From Ohtaekwangia sp966211525 (lineage in GTDB: Bacteria; Bacteroidota; Bacteroidia; Cytophagales; Cyclobacteriaceae), in contig CBIHOZ010000012.1 in the NCBI GenBank assembly GCA_966211525.1, forward strand, positions 1-64,000: a stretch of 64,000 nucleotides of DNA, given 5' to 3'. Under the pieces are notes generated by a model, which was given only the letters and a program-made list of their open reading frames with translations, made no database searches and was not told where the DNA came from. Below are positions 17,699 through 26,567 of the stretch, piece after piece. Made by a program: the position numbers and the translations under genes. Position 1 is the stretch's first letter, and the number at the start of each line of letters is the position of its first letter.

Positions 17699-17808
17699 AA
17701 TGTACTATAACTCTGTTGCATTATGCGGTGTAAAAATCCGTTCCCAGGCAGCACTATATTTCTTTACGGCATTATTTTTTTACACTCTAATTACTAAACA
17801 GTACGATT

Positions 17809-18006
17809 ATGAAAACGCAGACGAAATCACATACAGAAGATAAATGCGACCCATCACAGAAGAAACAAGGCCGTGTCTCATCTTCCCCAAAAAGCGAAGT
17901 AGATACCGGCGAACATGTGTCTACCAATTCTTCCAAAAAAGACCCTGCTAAACCAAAACGATTGGGAGAATCAGAAACCGAGATCAATGACGAAACAACG
18001 ATATAG
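17809..18006 (+). CDS. Small hydrophilic protein, function unknown
   Basis: A 65-residue frame, Lys/Ser/Glu-rich with no hydrophobic core, so probably disordered. It lies 39 bases before the DUF748-like gene on the same strand and may be its operon partner. No family is recognised. The reading frame is clean and the upstream DNA is AT-rich, but coding status is not proven. Confidence 0.45.
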   Translation: MKTQTKSHTEDKCDPSQKKQGRVSSSPKSEVDTGEHVSTNSSKKDPAKPKRLGESETEINDETTI

Positions 18007-18045
18007 TATTCACGGGGAATACTACTATATGTATTGCGATAGAAC

Positions 18046-19212
18046 ATGACCTCACGAAAGAAAAAAATACTTTGGACACTAGCCATCGTGGCTGTGCTGC
18101 TGGTGGCAGTGCGCCTTGCGCTTCCGTATGTGGTTCTCCATTATCTGAATAAAACACTGGCCAACATGGAGGGCTACTATGGCAAAGCTCAGGATATCGA
18201 TATAGCACTGATACGCGGTGCCTACGAAATCGACAGTATATACCTGAATAAAGTGGACAGCACCACGCAAAAAGAAACACCCTTTTTTGGTGCATCTCAA
18301 ATTGATCTTTCCGTGGAATGGAAAGCACTGTTTCACGGATCAATTGTGGGAGAACTTGTTTTTGAAAGTCCGATGATGCGTTTCACCAAAGACAAAGTGG
18401 AACCGGATGAAGTGCGAAACGATTCGAGCAGCTTTAAAAATTTGTTGGACGACTTCATGCCGCTGCAGGTAAACCGTGTCGAAATAAACAACGGCAGCAT
18501 TCAATATATAGATGAGTCTTCGAAACCACGCGTAGATATACATCTCACCAATGCATACGCACTGGCTGAAAACTTGCGTAATAGTTACGACTCCACGGTT
18601 GTGTTGCCAGCATCGCTGCGGGCGCACGCCAATATATATGAAGGCGAGCTCGCTATTAATATGAAACTTAACCCACTGGCGGATGAACCAACGTTTGATG
18701 TGAACGCAGAGCTGAAGAATACCAACCTGGTTAAGCTTAACGATTTCTTTAAAGCATACGCAAAAGTAGACGTTAACAAAGGGCGCTTTGGACTTTACAC
18801 GGAAGTAGCAGCCAAAGAAGGTAAATTTGCCGGCTATGTTAAACCGCTCATTCAAGACCTGGACATTCTGGGACAAGAAGACCGCGATGATAACGTTTTA
18901 CGAAAAGCGTGGGAAGCTATCGTTGGTGCCGCCGGGGAAGTTTTTGAAAACCAGCGCAAAGATCAGGTTGCTACAAAGGTTCCTTTTCAGGGAAATCTGA
19001 AGAACCCCGATACCAATGTGTGGTTTGCCTTAACACGTGTTTTGCAAAACGCTTTTATACAGGCGCTGCAACCTTCCATTGACCAGGAGATAAATATCGC
19101 CACGGTGGAATCGCAACCGGATAAAAAGAAAACCTTCCTGGAGAAGGTATTCGGAAAAAAGGACGATAAAGATAAAGACAAGGAGAAAGATAAAGACAAA
19201 AAGAAAAGTTGA
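18046..19212 (+). CDS. AsmA/DUF748-like envelope protein
   Basis: A 388-residue protein with an N-terminal membrane anchor (ILWTLAIVAVLLVAVRLAL) and a large periplasmic part. That part has the features of the DUF748/AsmA group: the early phrase GKAQDIDIALIRGAYEIDSI, a beta-rich segment on intermembrane-type repeats, and RVEINNGSIQYIDES. The tail at about residues 370-388 is a run of Lys-Asp-Lys-Glu, strongly basic and acidic in alternation. Proteins of this type are linked to outer-membrane lipid homeostasis, but the specific role is unknown. The start follows the small gene at 17809 by 39 bases. Confidence 0.8.
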   Translation: MTSRKKKILWTLAIVAVLLVAVRLALPYVVLHYLNKTLANMEGYYGKAQDIDIALIRGAYEIDSIYLNKVDSTTQKETPFFGASQIDLSVEWKALFHGSIVGELVFESPMMRFTKDKVEPDEVRNDSSSFKNLLDDFMPLQVNRVEINNGSIQYIDESSKPRVDIHLTNAYALAENLRNSYDSTVVLPASLRAHANIYEGELAINMKLNPLADEPTFDVNAELKNTNLVKLNDFFKAYAKVDVNKGRFGLYTEVAAKEGKFAGYVKPLIQDLDILGQEDRDDNVLRKAWEAIVGAAGEVFENQRKDQVATKVPFQGNLKNPDTNVWFALTRVLQNAFIQALQPSIDQEINIATVESQPDKKKTFLEKVFGKKDDKDKDKEKDKDKKKS

Positions 19213-19244
19213 TTCCAACATATACATCAAGTATATAGCATGTT

Positions 19245-21098
19245 CTATTGATGGGAACTGCTATATACGACAACACTCAGCGGTTGTATAGTGATACCTT
19301 CACCTGCACGAATATCGGAAGGATGACTGCTTGCGGTTGTACTGCCTGCCGAACTCCACCTGCTATCTTTCGAATCCAATACCTTTCTCCACTGTGCTGC
19401 ATACCCGCCTGTGTTATATATACATTCCTCTTCAGCGAAATTGAATAGACAAAGTATATGGGCATCGTTATGTTTACGATGCAGCAGCAATGCGTTCGCA
19501 CCGACAATAGATGCCTTAAAATCTTTCCGTGCATAACTCTTCATGGCAGCGAGGTTTTGTCGCATACTGATAAGTTGTTTATGCCATGCACGGATAACAG
19601 CATGCTTCCCTTCATTGCGTTTCGACCAGGTAAGCTTGGAGGCTTGGAACGTTTCCTGCGCATAGGCATCGGGTGGTTCACCTTCGGAGGCAAACGCAGC
19701 AAATTCTTTTTTACGCCCTTCGCGCACGGCTTTGATAAGATCAGGATCTTCGTGACTGATGAAGTAAAAGAACGGAGCTTCGTCTGCATACTCCTCTCCC
19801 ATAAAGAGCATGGGTATATAGGGAGAAAGTAAAACGGCAGCAGCTGCCAGCTTAAGTCTCTCGAAGTCTACCAACATACATAACCGTTCAGCGCGGATAC
19901 GATTACCAACCTGGTCGTGATTCATATTAAAAACAAAAAAACGATTGGCTGGTATACCTGCGGATGAAGCACCATACCTGCGCTTGCGGAATTTCACATA
20001 CTCACCGCTCATTACAAAGCCTTCATTATAGGCTTTCTCCAATTGCTCCAGCGAGCCGAAATCTTCATAGCGCTTCTTTCCACGCTCATCTAACAAAACA
20101 TATAGCGCATGGTGGAAATCATCGAGCCATTGTGCATCAAAGCCTACACCGCCCTGTTCAATGGACGTCACTACTTTCGGACTGTTAAAATCGCTTTCGG
20201 CAATCATATACAACGGTCGGGCTACCTGCCTCTCAAGCGCTTTAATGCGCCTGTGACAAAGCTCCCAGAAATGTTCGGCACTCGTATCAAACACGGCATG
20301 TATAGCATCCAGTCGCAAGCCATCGATATGAAACTGGCTAAACCAGTATACAGGATTACCGGAGAAATAATCGCGTACGCCATCCGACCATTCACCATCA
20401 AAATTTATAGCGTTGCCCCATGGCGTGCGATACGTGCCGGTAAAGTAAGGCGCATAGTGTCCGAACCAGTTTCCTTCCGGACCTATATGATTATATACTA
20501 CATCCAGTATAACGGCTATACCTTTTTTATGACACGCGTTTACCAGTTTCTTCAACCCTTCCGGACCTCCGTAGGAGTGCTGTACAGCATAAGGAAAAAC
20601 ACCATCATAACCCCAGTTGCGTTCGCCGGAGAATTGAGACACCGGCATGATCTCGATTGCATTTATACCGGTATCCAGCAAATCATCCAGGCGGGCAATG
20701 ATGGCTTCGAATGTACCTTCTTCTGTAAATGTGCCTACGTGCAACTCATATAGTATAAGATCTTCCAGCGGCTTACCGCGCCAGGCAGTATCCTCCCAAA
20801 TAAAAGCATCATGGTCTATTATTTCCGATGGACCTTTCACACCCTGCGGTTGAAAATAAGATGCAGGATCCGGTATATCTTCCTTACCGTCCGGCATAAA
20901 AAAGTAGCGCGTGCCGGGCGTTACATCGTTCAGCTTGGTATAAAAGTATCCGGATTCATCCTTAGTCATCTCCACTTTTCGTTCCTGCGGAGCTACGAGG
21001 TGTAGTATCATTTTCTTCTTCTCGGGAGCCCACACTGTAAATGTGCAGGTTCCGTCTTTCGCATATACTGCACCGTGAATGCGTGCATCTGTAGACAT
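19245..21098 (-). CDS. treZ: Malto-oligosyltrehalose trehalohydrolase
   Basis: A 617-residue GH13 enzyme that releases trehalose from malto-oligosyl trehalose. An N-terminal carbohydrate-binding-like domain (GAVYAKDGTCTFTVWAPEK) precedes the catalytic barrel. Family signatures are YELHVGTFT, GYDGVFPYAVQHSYGGP and VVYNHIGPEGNW, with the nucleophile Asp in HIDGLRLDAIHA, the acid/base Glu in MIAESDFNSP and the third carboxylate in NHDQVGNR. Length is normal for TreZ. The usual partner TreY is not seen in this window. The upstream neighbour, 26 bases away, is another GH13 enzyme, suggesting a glucan/trehalose-related operon. Confidence 0.9.
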   Translation of the reverse strand: MSTDARIHGAVYAKDGTCTFTVWAPEKKKMILHLVAPQERKVEMTKDESGYFYTKLNDVTPGTRYFFMPDGKEDIPDPASYFQPQGVKGPSEIIDHDAFIWEDTAWRGKPLEDLILYELHVGTFTEEGTFEAIIARLDDLLDTGINAIEIMPVSQFSGERNWGYDGVFPYAVQHSYGGPEGLKKLVNACHKKGIAVILDVVYNHIGPEGNWFGHYAPYFTGTYRTPWGNAINFDGEWSDGVRDYFSGNPVYWFSQFHIDGLRLDAIHAVFDTSAEHFWELCHRRIKALERQVARPLYMIAESDFNSPKVVTSIEQGGVGFDAQWLDDFHHALYVLLDERGKKRYEDFGSLEQLEKAYNEGFVMSGEYVKFRKRRYGASSAGIPANRFFVFNMNHDQVGNRIRAERLCMLVDFERLKLAAAAVLLSPYIPMLFMGEEYADEAPFFYFISHEDPDLIKAVREGRKKEFAAFASEGEPPDAYAQETFQASKLTWSKRNEGKHAVIRAWHKQLISMRQNLAAMKSYARKDFKASIVGANALLLHRKHNDAHILCLFNFAEEECIYNTGGYAAQWRKVLDSKDSRWSSAGSTTASSHPSDIRAGEGITIQPLSVVVYSSSHQ

Positions 21099-21124
21099 AT
21101 ATATAGTTAATCGAAAAATCTGTT

Positions 21125-22741
21125 TCAGTTATCAAGCAGCACAACGATGGCTTCATCTCCACTGAGGCTGGTCGTTCCTTCTATCGGTGTTCCTTCCAGT
21201 TCAGGCGAAGTTGAGGCGATGATGGTACCTTTCAGCACTTCCGAAGGTGATTTAAAATAACACGGACGATGGCTGAAGTTCAGTACGACCAGCAGACGCT
21301 GTGCTCCATCTGCGGCACGTATATAGGCCATCATCTGGTGATCGGCATATACCGGTATATAACTTCCGTTTACCAGCGCAGTGTGCTCTTCGCGCAGGCG
21401 GATCAGTTTCCGGTACAGGTGAAGCATGGAGTACGTATCTTCTTTTTGCGCCTGTACATTAACCTGATAAAAATTACGGTCGAGCCGGAGCCATGGTTTA
21501 CCTATGGTGAAACCGCCCTGTTCACTGTTGTTCCATTGCATGGGTGTGCGTGATGGATCGCGACTCAGATTCTTGTCGGGCATGTTCAATCCCTGCGGGT
21601 CCTGTATCTCATGAAAGGGAATAGGGACATCACGCATGCCGATCTCATCGCCGTAATATACCGTTGGTGTACCGCGCAACGTCAACAACAACGTAGCGGC
21701 TACACGCGCCTGATGGACACCTACACGACTCGCTATACGCGGTTGATCATGATTGCTCAATACCCAGTTCGGCCATCCCTCCGAAGGCAATGCTCCTTCA
21801 TACTCACTTACAGCCGAAGCTATAACACGTGCGTTCCACGGAAGTGTTATCAATTGAAAATTAAATGGCAGATGTGCGCCCTCATTGTCTTTACCATAAT
21901 ATGTAACCAGCTTATGTATGGGCAGGTATATTTCCCCGATGAGCATGCGCTCGGTATAACGATCGAGTAATGCGCGCATTTCACGTACTATATCATGTAC
22001 TTCCGGCTGGTCGGTTGAATATACCGGCAGCAGCTGATCGTACGTAGACATGTGCGGTTGGTAGTCGGGGTTTACCGGGTTATCGCGCAGCTTCTCATCT
22101 TTGATCATGTGCCACATAACATCAACGCGAAAACCATCAACACCTTTGTCGAGCCAGAAGCGCATGGTATCAAGCATCGCCTTCCGTACTTCCGGGTTGC
22201 GCCAGTTCAGGTCGGGCTGTTCCTTCAGAAACGCGTGATAATAATATTGTTGTGTTGTCTCATCCCACTGCCATGCAGATCCACCAAAGGCCGCAAGCCA
22301 GTTATTGGGTGCAACACCATCGGCTCGTGCATCGCGCCATATATACCAGTCGCGCTTCGGATTATCGCGCGAAGACTTCGACTCCAGAAACCACGGATGC
22401 TGATCGGAGGTGTGATTGGGAACAAGATCAAGAATGAGTTTCATGTTACGAGCGTGTATCTCACGAACGAGTTCGTCAAAATCCTCCAGTGTACCGAATA
22501 TAGGATGTATATTTTGATAGTCGGATATATCATAACCAAAGTCGGCCATGGGCGATGGATATATAGGTGAAATCCATATAGCCCGGATGCCCAGCCATTG
22601 CAGGTAATCAAGTCGGGTTATGATTCCGCGCAGATCACCGATGCCATCGCCATTGTTATCCTGAAACGAGCGCGGATATATCTGGTAAACAACTCCGCTC
22701 TGCCACCATAATGTTTTGGGTTGATTGTTTTGTACCGCCAT
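21125..22741 (-). CDS. GH13 alpha-glucosidase (oligo-1,6-glucosidase-like)
   Basis: A 538-residue cytoplasmic glycoside hydrolase. Conserved regions are VVYQIYPRSFQDNNGDGIGDL, LDLVPNHTSDQH, the nucleophile Asp in GVDGFRVDVMWH, the acid/base Glu in MLIGEIYLP, and the transition-state Asp in SNHDQPR. The sequence type is that of alpha-glucosidases acting on short alpha-glucosides; the exact linkage preference (alpha-1,4, alpha-1,6 or trehalose-like) cannot be read by eye. It lies just upstream of treZ on the same strand with a 26-base gap. No signal peptide is present. Confidence 0.9.
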   Translation of the reverse strand: MAVQNNQPKTLWWQSGVVYQIYPRSFQDNNGDGIGDLRGIITRLDYLQWLGIRAIWISPIYPSPMADFGYDISDYQNIHPIFGTLEDFDELVREIHARNMKLILDLVPNHTSDQHPWFLESKSSRDNPKRDWYIWRDARADGVAPNNWLAAFGGSAWQWDETTQQYYYHAFLKEQPDLNWRNPEVRKAMLDTMRFWLDKGVDGFRVDVMWHMIKDEKLRDNPVNPDYQPHMSTYDQLLPVYSTDQPEVHDIVREMRALLDRYTERMLIGEIYLPIHKLVTYYGKDNEGAHLPFNFQLITLPWNARVIASAVSEYEGALPSEGWPNWVLSNHDQPRIASRVGVHQARVAATLLLTLRGTPTVYYGDEIGMRDVPIPFHEIQDPQGLNMPDKNLSRDPSRTPMQWNNSEQGGFTIGKPWLRLDRNFYQVNVQAQKEDTYSMLHLYRKLIRLREEHTALVNGSYIPVYADHQMMAYIRAADGAQRLLVVLNFSHRPCYFKSPSEVLKGTIIASTSPELEGTPIEGTTSLSGDEAIVVLLDN

Positions 22742-22876
22742 ACCATGCTTGTTTACAAAAAGCTGTGCCAGTACAATGGGAAGTCAGACTAAAATGAATG
22801 AGCCACGAATTGGCATTTTTTTACTCATAAAAAAGTATGCCTTTGCAAAAAGTGAGGAAAGTTAAAAATGCGGGTA

Positions 22877-22911
22877 ATACAAAAGAACCTGAGGTATAAC
22901 ACTCAGGTTCT
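22877..22911 (-). terminator. Rho-independent-type terminator of the aldo/keto reductase gene
   Basis: AGAACCTGAG (22884-22893) and CTCAGGTTCT (22902-22911) form a perfect 10-base stem with an 8-base loop. Read on the minus strand, the stem is followed directly by TTTTGTATT. It starts 33 bases after the reductase stop. Confidence 0.8.
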
Positions 22912-22944
22912 CATGTATACTTTGTCTTCTGTCGTTAAGACTTT

Positions 22945-23802
22945 TTATGCTGGCGCAATCGCATTCAATTCGCGCAGATCCTGATCGCTGAGATCAAGCG
23001 CAGCGGCCTTCATGTTATCCTCCAGGTGTTTAACGCGCGATGTACCCGGTATTAACAGAATGTTATCAGCGCGGTGCAACAACCAGCTAAGCGCAACCTG
23101 GTGTACAGTAGCCTGGTTACGGTCTGCTATATTTTTCAACGTTTGTTGTGCCGCTACATTTCCGGCACTTAGCGGATACCACGGAATGAAAGCTATATTA
23201 TTTTTGTGCGTATACTCCAGCACCGATTCCCACTTCCGGTTATCAACACTATACATATTCTGCACCGATACAACCGGGAAAAATTTCTGAGCACGTTGGA
23301 TATCATCAACACTTACTTCCGATAAACCTATATGCTTAATCTTTCCTTCCTCCTGTGCTTTGCGTAAAAACTCGAATGATTTTTCTGCGGGTACTTTAGG
23401 ATCAATGCGATGCAACTGGTACAGATCGATTCGCTCAACCTTAAGACGTTTCAAACTTCCTTCCAGGGCTTGTCTCAAATGATCAGGATGTGAATTAACA
23501 TTCCATACATTTGGACCGGAGCGTTCGAAGCCACCCTTCGTGGCGATCACCAGGTCTTTCGGGTACGGGTGCAATGCTTCGGCAATTAAGTCTTCCGATA
23601 CATCGGGTCCGTAACTGTCTGCCGTATCTATAAAATTTACGCCCAGTTCTACAGCACGTTTCAATACGCGCAATGCCTCAGCTCTGTCGGCCGGAGGTCC
23701 CCATATACCTTCGCCTGTAATGCGCATAGCACCATAACCTAGCCGGTTAACAGTGAGATCTTCACCTATACGAAAGGTGTCGTTGATTGTTTTTGTACTC
23801 AT
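22945..23802 (-). CDS. Aldo/keto reductase
   Basis: A 285-residue NAD(P)H-dependent oxidoreductase of the AKR TIM-barrel fold. The catalytic tetrad is visible: Asp and Tyr in FIDTADSYG, Lys in VIATKGG and His in LYQLHRID. The cofactor-binding end includes LIPGTSRVKHLEDN. It most resembles the group of general aldo/keto reductases found widely in bacteria; the substrate is unknown. It is a single gene with a strong terminator downstream. Confidence 0.92.
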   Translation of the reverse strand: MSTKTINDTFRIGEDLTVNRLGYGAMRITGEGIWGPPADRAEALRVLKRAVELGVNFIDTADSYGPDVSEDLIAEALHPYPKDLVIATKGGFERSGPNVWNVNSHPDHLRQALEGSLKRLKVERIDLYQLHRIDPKVPAEKSFEFLRKAQEEGKIKHIGLSEVSVDDIQRAQKFFPVVSVQNMYSVDNRKWESVLEYTHKNNIAFIPWYPLSAGNVAAQQTLKNIADRNQATVHQVALSWLLHRADNILLIPGTSRVKHLEDNMKAAALDLSDQDLRELNAIAPA

Positions 23803-24001
23803 GATTGTAACTTTTCTAATGGATTGTACCTTACAACACAGCGAAAGTGAAAAACATTTTTACCAGCACAAGTTTTTTTGAAATATGTTATTTATCACAC
23901 TCGTTCACCATCCCTATACTATATGAACCACGCGTATATCCGCATAAATATCAAACATGATACCGCACGCAAACACCAACACACCAACACACCTAAGCAC
24001 A

Positions 24002-26362
24002 TTATTCATCACGAAGGCACCGTGCCGGATTTACATGCGCAGCACGAACAGCTTGCAGTCCTACCGTTAACCACGATATGAGCAGGGCTATACATCCGCC
24101 ACCCACAAAGTACCACCATGCCAGCGGTATCTTATAGGCAAAGTTGTTCAACCAGAATATACCTATATAGTAACTCGCAGGTAACGCCAGTATAATGGCA
24201 ACCAGTACGATGCGTGTAAAATCGGCAGTAAGCAGTATAACTATATTGGTAGCACTTGAACCGAGTACTTTTCGAATACCGATTTCCTTGAGTCTTCGCT
24301 CGGCCGTAAACGATGCGAGTCCAAACAACCCCAGACAGGATATAAGAATGGCGAGTCCGGCAAAGTATTTTGATAAGGTGCCGATGCGTTCTTCGGCTGC
24401 ATATTGAGCCTGGTAATCCTGATCGAGGAAACGATAATCCAGATCAAAACCCGGATTATACGTTGTGTAAAATTTCTGTATCCGGTCAATGGTCTCGCGC
24501 TCGGTGCCGGCAGCCATGCGGGCGATTATTTTCGTGGTATAGGGAGGCGCTATAATAAAGAACATCGGTGCTACTTTGCTATGCAGCGATTCAAAATGAA
24601 AGTCTTTTACAACACCTGTAATTTCAACATTGAGTTTGTCGTGACCGAGCGTAATCGTTTTGCCGACCGGGTCGTTGATTCCCATCACATCAATACCAGT
24701 CTGATTAAATATAGCTTTGAAGCCGGGACTATCATCACGTGAGAACGCGCGACCTTGCAGTAACTCCAGGTCAAGCATTTCGATAACATCATAGTTCACG
24801 GGACGTATAGCGAACGGAACCAGCATACCCGATTCTTTACCTTCCCATTCGATCTCGGTTGTATTTCCGCCACCGATCATACTCTGTCCTATACTGGAAG
24901 CGCTGACGATACCCGGAAGTTTTCGAAGTTCATTCAGAAACGTTTCGGGATTTTCTTTTACCCTTCCTTCCATCGAAAAATGAATAACATTGTCTTTGTT
25001 ATACCCGAGATTTCTGGATTGCAGAAAATCGATCTGCATATATATGATCAATACAGATATGATAAAAACGACCGAGAGTGTAAACTGAAATATCACCAGT
25101 CCTTTGCGCGCCCATAGCTCTCCTGTTGACGTATTCAATTTACCTTTCAATACACTGGCGGGGCTAAACCCTGACAGGTATAGCGCAGGGTAACTGCCTG
25201 CGAGTATACCCGCTGCGATGGTGATAAACAGCGATGCCAGCACTATATCTGTATGGAATGTCAGCTCCAACTGTTTGCCGGTAATCAAGTTAAAACTGGG
25301 AAGAAATAAATCTACCATAAGTACTGCGAGCAGCAGCGAAAGGAAACTCATAAACATCGACTCTCCTAAATGTTGTACGATCAATGCTCTTCTGCCCGCG
25401 CCAATGGCTTTCTTTATACCGATCTCTTTAAGCCTGCGGGATGCTTTTGCCGTAGACAGGTTCATAAAATTGATACAGGCGATGACGAGTATAAATGCTG
25501 CAATCACACTAAACAAAATCACATACTCAATTCGTCCACCCGTGGGTATACCATTTTCAAAACGTCCGAAGAGATACCCTTCTGAATATTTTTGCAGAAT
25601 GAGGTCGCGGTGTGTAGCGGTAGTTTTTGTTTTAATCAGACCGCTTATTTTTCGTTCGAAAGTTGCTGCATCGGTTCCCTTCTTCAATACGATAAACGTC
25701 ATCGGACCGGAGTTGGCCCAGTTTAGTACGCCTTCGTTCGTGTCCTTCATAACCTCAAATGATAACACAAAATCCGACCGCAGTGAAGAAGTCGCGGGAA
25801 TGTCTTTAAAAACACCGCTCACTATATATTCCTTCTCGCGCTGCCATTCAATGGTCTTACCCATAGCGCTGGCGGTTGAATTGAATAAACTCTTTGCTAT
25901 ACTTTCGGATATGACAATTGAATTCTTATCCGCGAGCACACGCGTGGCATCACCGTGAACCAGGTCAAACGAAAAAATATTGAAGTAATCTTTACCGGCA
26001 TATATACCGGCCGCATTTACACGCTTGTCCTTTACTGATAATGTAAAACGGTCAAACCAGTATGGTGGCGTCACCGTAGCTGCATACTCAACCTCGGGCA
26101 TATCTTCAGCCAGTGTTTCGGCCAGTAGCCCGGGCGTTGAATCGGTCACACCTACCTGGCCGGAATGATTCTGTTTTTCAAATACTTTATACAACCAGTT
26201 GTCTCGCGCATGAAATTTATCAACCTGCCACTCATCGTAAACCCACAGGTATATCAGCAAGGTGCAGGCGAGCCCTGTAGAAAGACCTGCCAGGTTAATA
26301 AAGAATGTACCTCTGAATCTTTTGAAATTCCGGTAAAGGAGTAAAAAATTATGTCGCAGCAT
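24002..26362 (-). CDS. FtsX/MacB-type ABC transporter permease
   Basis: A 786-residue permease with no ATPase domain. It comprises an N-terminal membrane helix (residues 20-43), a MacB-type periplasmic domain (45-240), three helices at about 285-430 beginning VILFSVIAAFILVIACINFMN, then a second periplasmic domain and three more helices near the C terminus (GTLSKYFAGLAILISCLGLFGL and following). The repeated phrase RRLKEIGI(K/R)K marks both FtsX domains. These Bacteroidota proteins are usually powered by a separately encoded ATPase. It is divergent from an NtrC/NtrY-like pair, and a sigma-54-type promoter lies 26-41 bases upstream of the ATG, so that pair probably controls it. Confidence 0.9.
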   Translation of the reverse strand: MLRHNFLLLYRNFKRFRGTFFINLAGLSTGLACTLLIYLWVYDEWQVDKFHARDNWLYKVFEKQNHSGQVGVTDSTPGLLAETLAEDMPEVEYAATVTPPYWFDRFTLSVKDKRVNAAGIYAGKDYFNIFSFDLVHGDATRVLADKNSIVISESIAKSLFNSTASAMGKTIEWQREKEYIVSGVFKDIPATSSLRSDFVLSFEVMKDTNEGVLNWANSGPMTFIVLKKGTDAATFERKISGLIKTKTTATHRDLILQKYSEGYLFGRFENGIPTGGRIEYVILFSVIAAFILVIACINFMNLSTAKASRRLKEIGIKKAIGAGRRALIVQHLGESMFMSFLSLLLAVLMVDLFLPSFNLITGKQLELTFHTDIVLASLFITIAAGILAGSYPALYLSGFSPASVLKGKLNTSTGELWARKGLVIFQFTLSVVFIISVLIIYMQIDFLQSRNLGYNKDNVIHFSMEGRVKENPETFLNELRKLPGIVSASSIGQSMIGGGNTTEIEWEGKESGMLVPFAIRPVNYDVIEMLDLELLQGRAFSRDDSPGFKAIFNQTGIDVMGINDPVGKTITLGHDKLNVEITGVVKDFHFESLHSKVAPMFFIIAPPYTTKIIARMAAGTERETIDRIQKFYTTYNPGFDLDYRFLDQDYQAQYAAEERIGTLSKYFAGLAILISCLGLFGLASFTAERRLKEIGIRKVLGSSATNIVILLTADFTRIVLVAIILALPASYYIGIFWLNNFAYKIPLAWWYFVGGGCIALLISWLTVGLQAVRAAHVNPARCLRDE

Positions 26363-26387
26363 ATCGTTCTGTCTTTACGTGCGTGTT

Positions 26388-26403
26388 TGCCAACACAATG
26401 CCA
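26388..26403 (-). promoter_or_regulatory. Sigma-54-type -24/-12 promoter of the FtsX permease
   Basis: On the minus strand the sequence is TGGCATTGTGTTGGCA. It has the invariant GG and GC separated by exactly 10 bases, a perfect TGGCA -24 half, and a -12 half reading TTGGCA. Transcription would start near 26378, 16 bases before the ATG. The divergent NtrC-family gene supplies the required activator. Confidence 0.65.
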
Positions 26404-26462
26404 TGAACAATATCCTGCTTTTCGGGCATAATACAAGCACATTTACCTGCATCCATATAGCG

Positions 26463-26504
26463 AGTGCCCATTCATAAAAATAAAACTGTCCATTCGTGGG
26501 CACT
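26463..26504. promoter_or_regulatory. Paired upstream activator sites for the NtrC-type regulator
   Basis: TGCCCATTCAT at 26465-26475 and TGTCCATTCGT at 26487-26497 are direct repeats 22 bases apart, two helical turns. AGTGCCCA (26463-26470) and TGGGCACT (26497-26504) form an inverted pair around them. The block lies 60-115 bases upstream of the sigma-54 promoter, the normal place for enhancer-binding-protein sites. Confidence 0.55.
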
Positions 26505-26567
26505 TTCTATTGCTTTCCGCAACACTGTCTATACCTTTAACCATCCGTACCTATAGTTTGAATACCT

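Noticed and set aside
26498..26511. A possible sigma-54 promoter for the NtrC-type regulator on the plus strand (GGCAC..TTGC)
   Set aside because: The spacing between GG and GC is 11 bases, not 10, so it was not called; the good match is on the minus strand for the permease.
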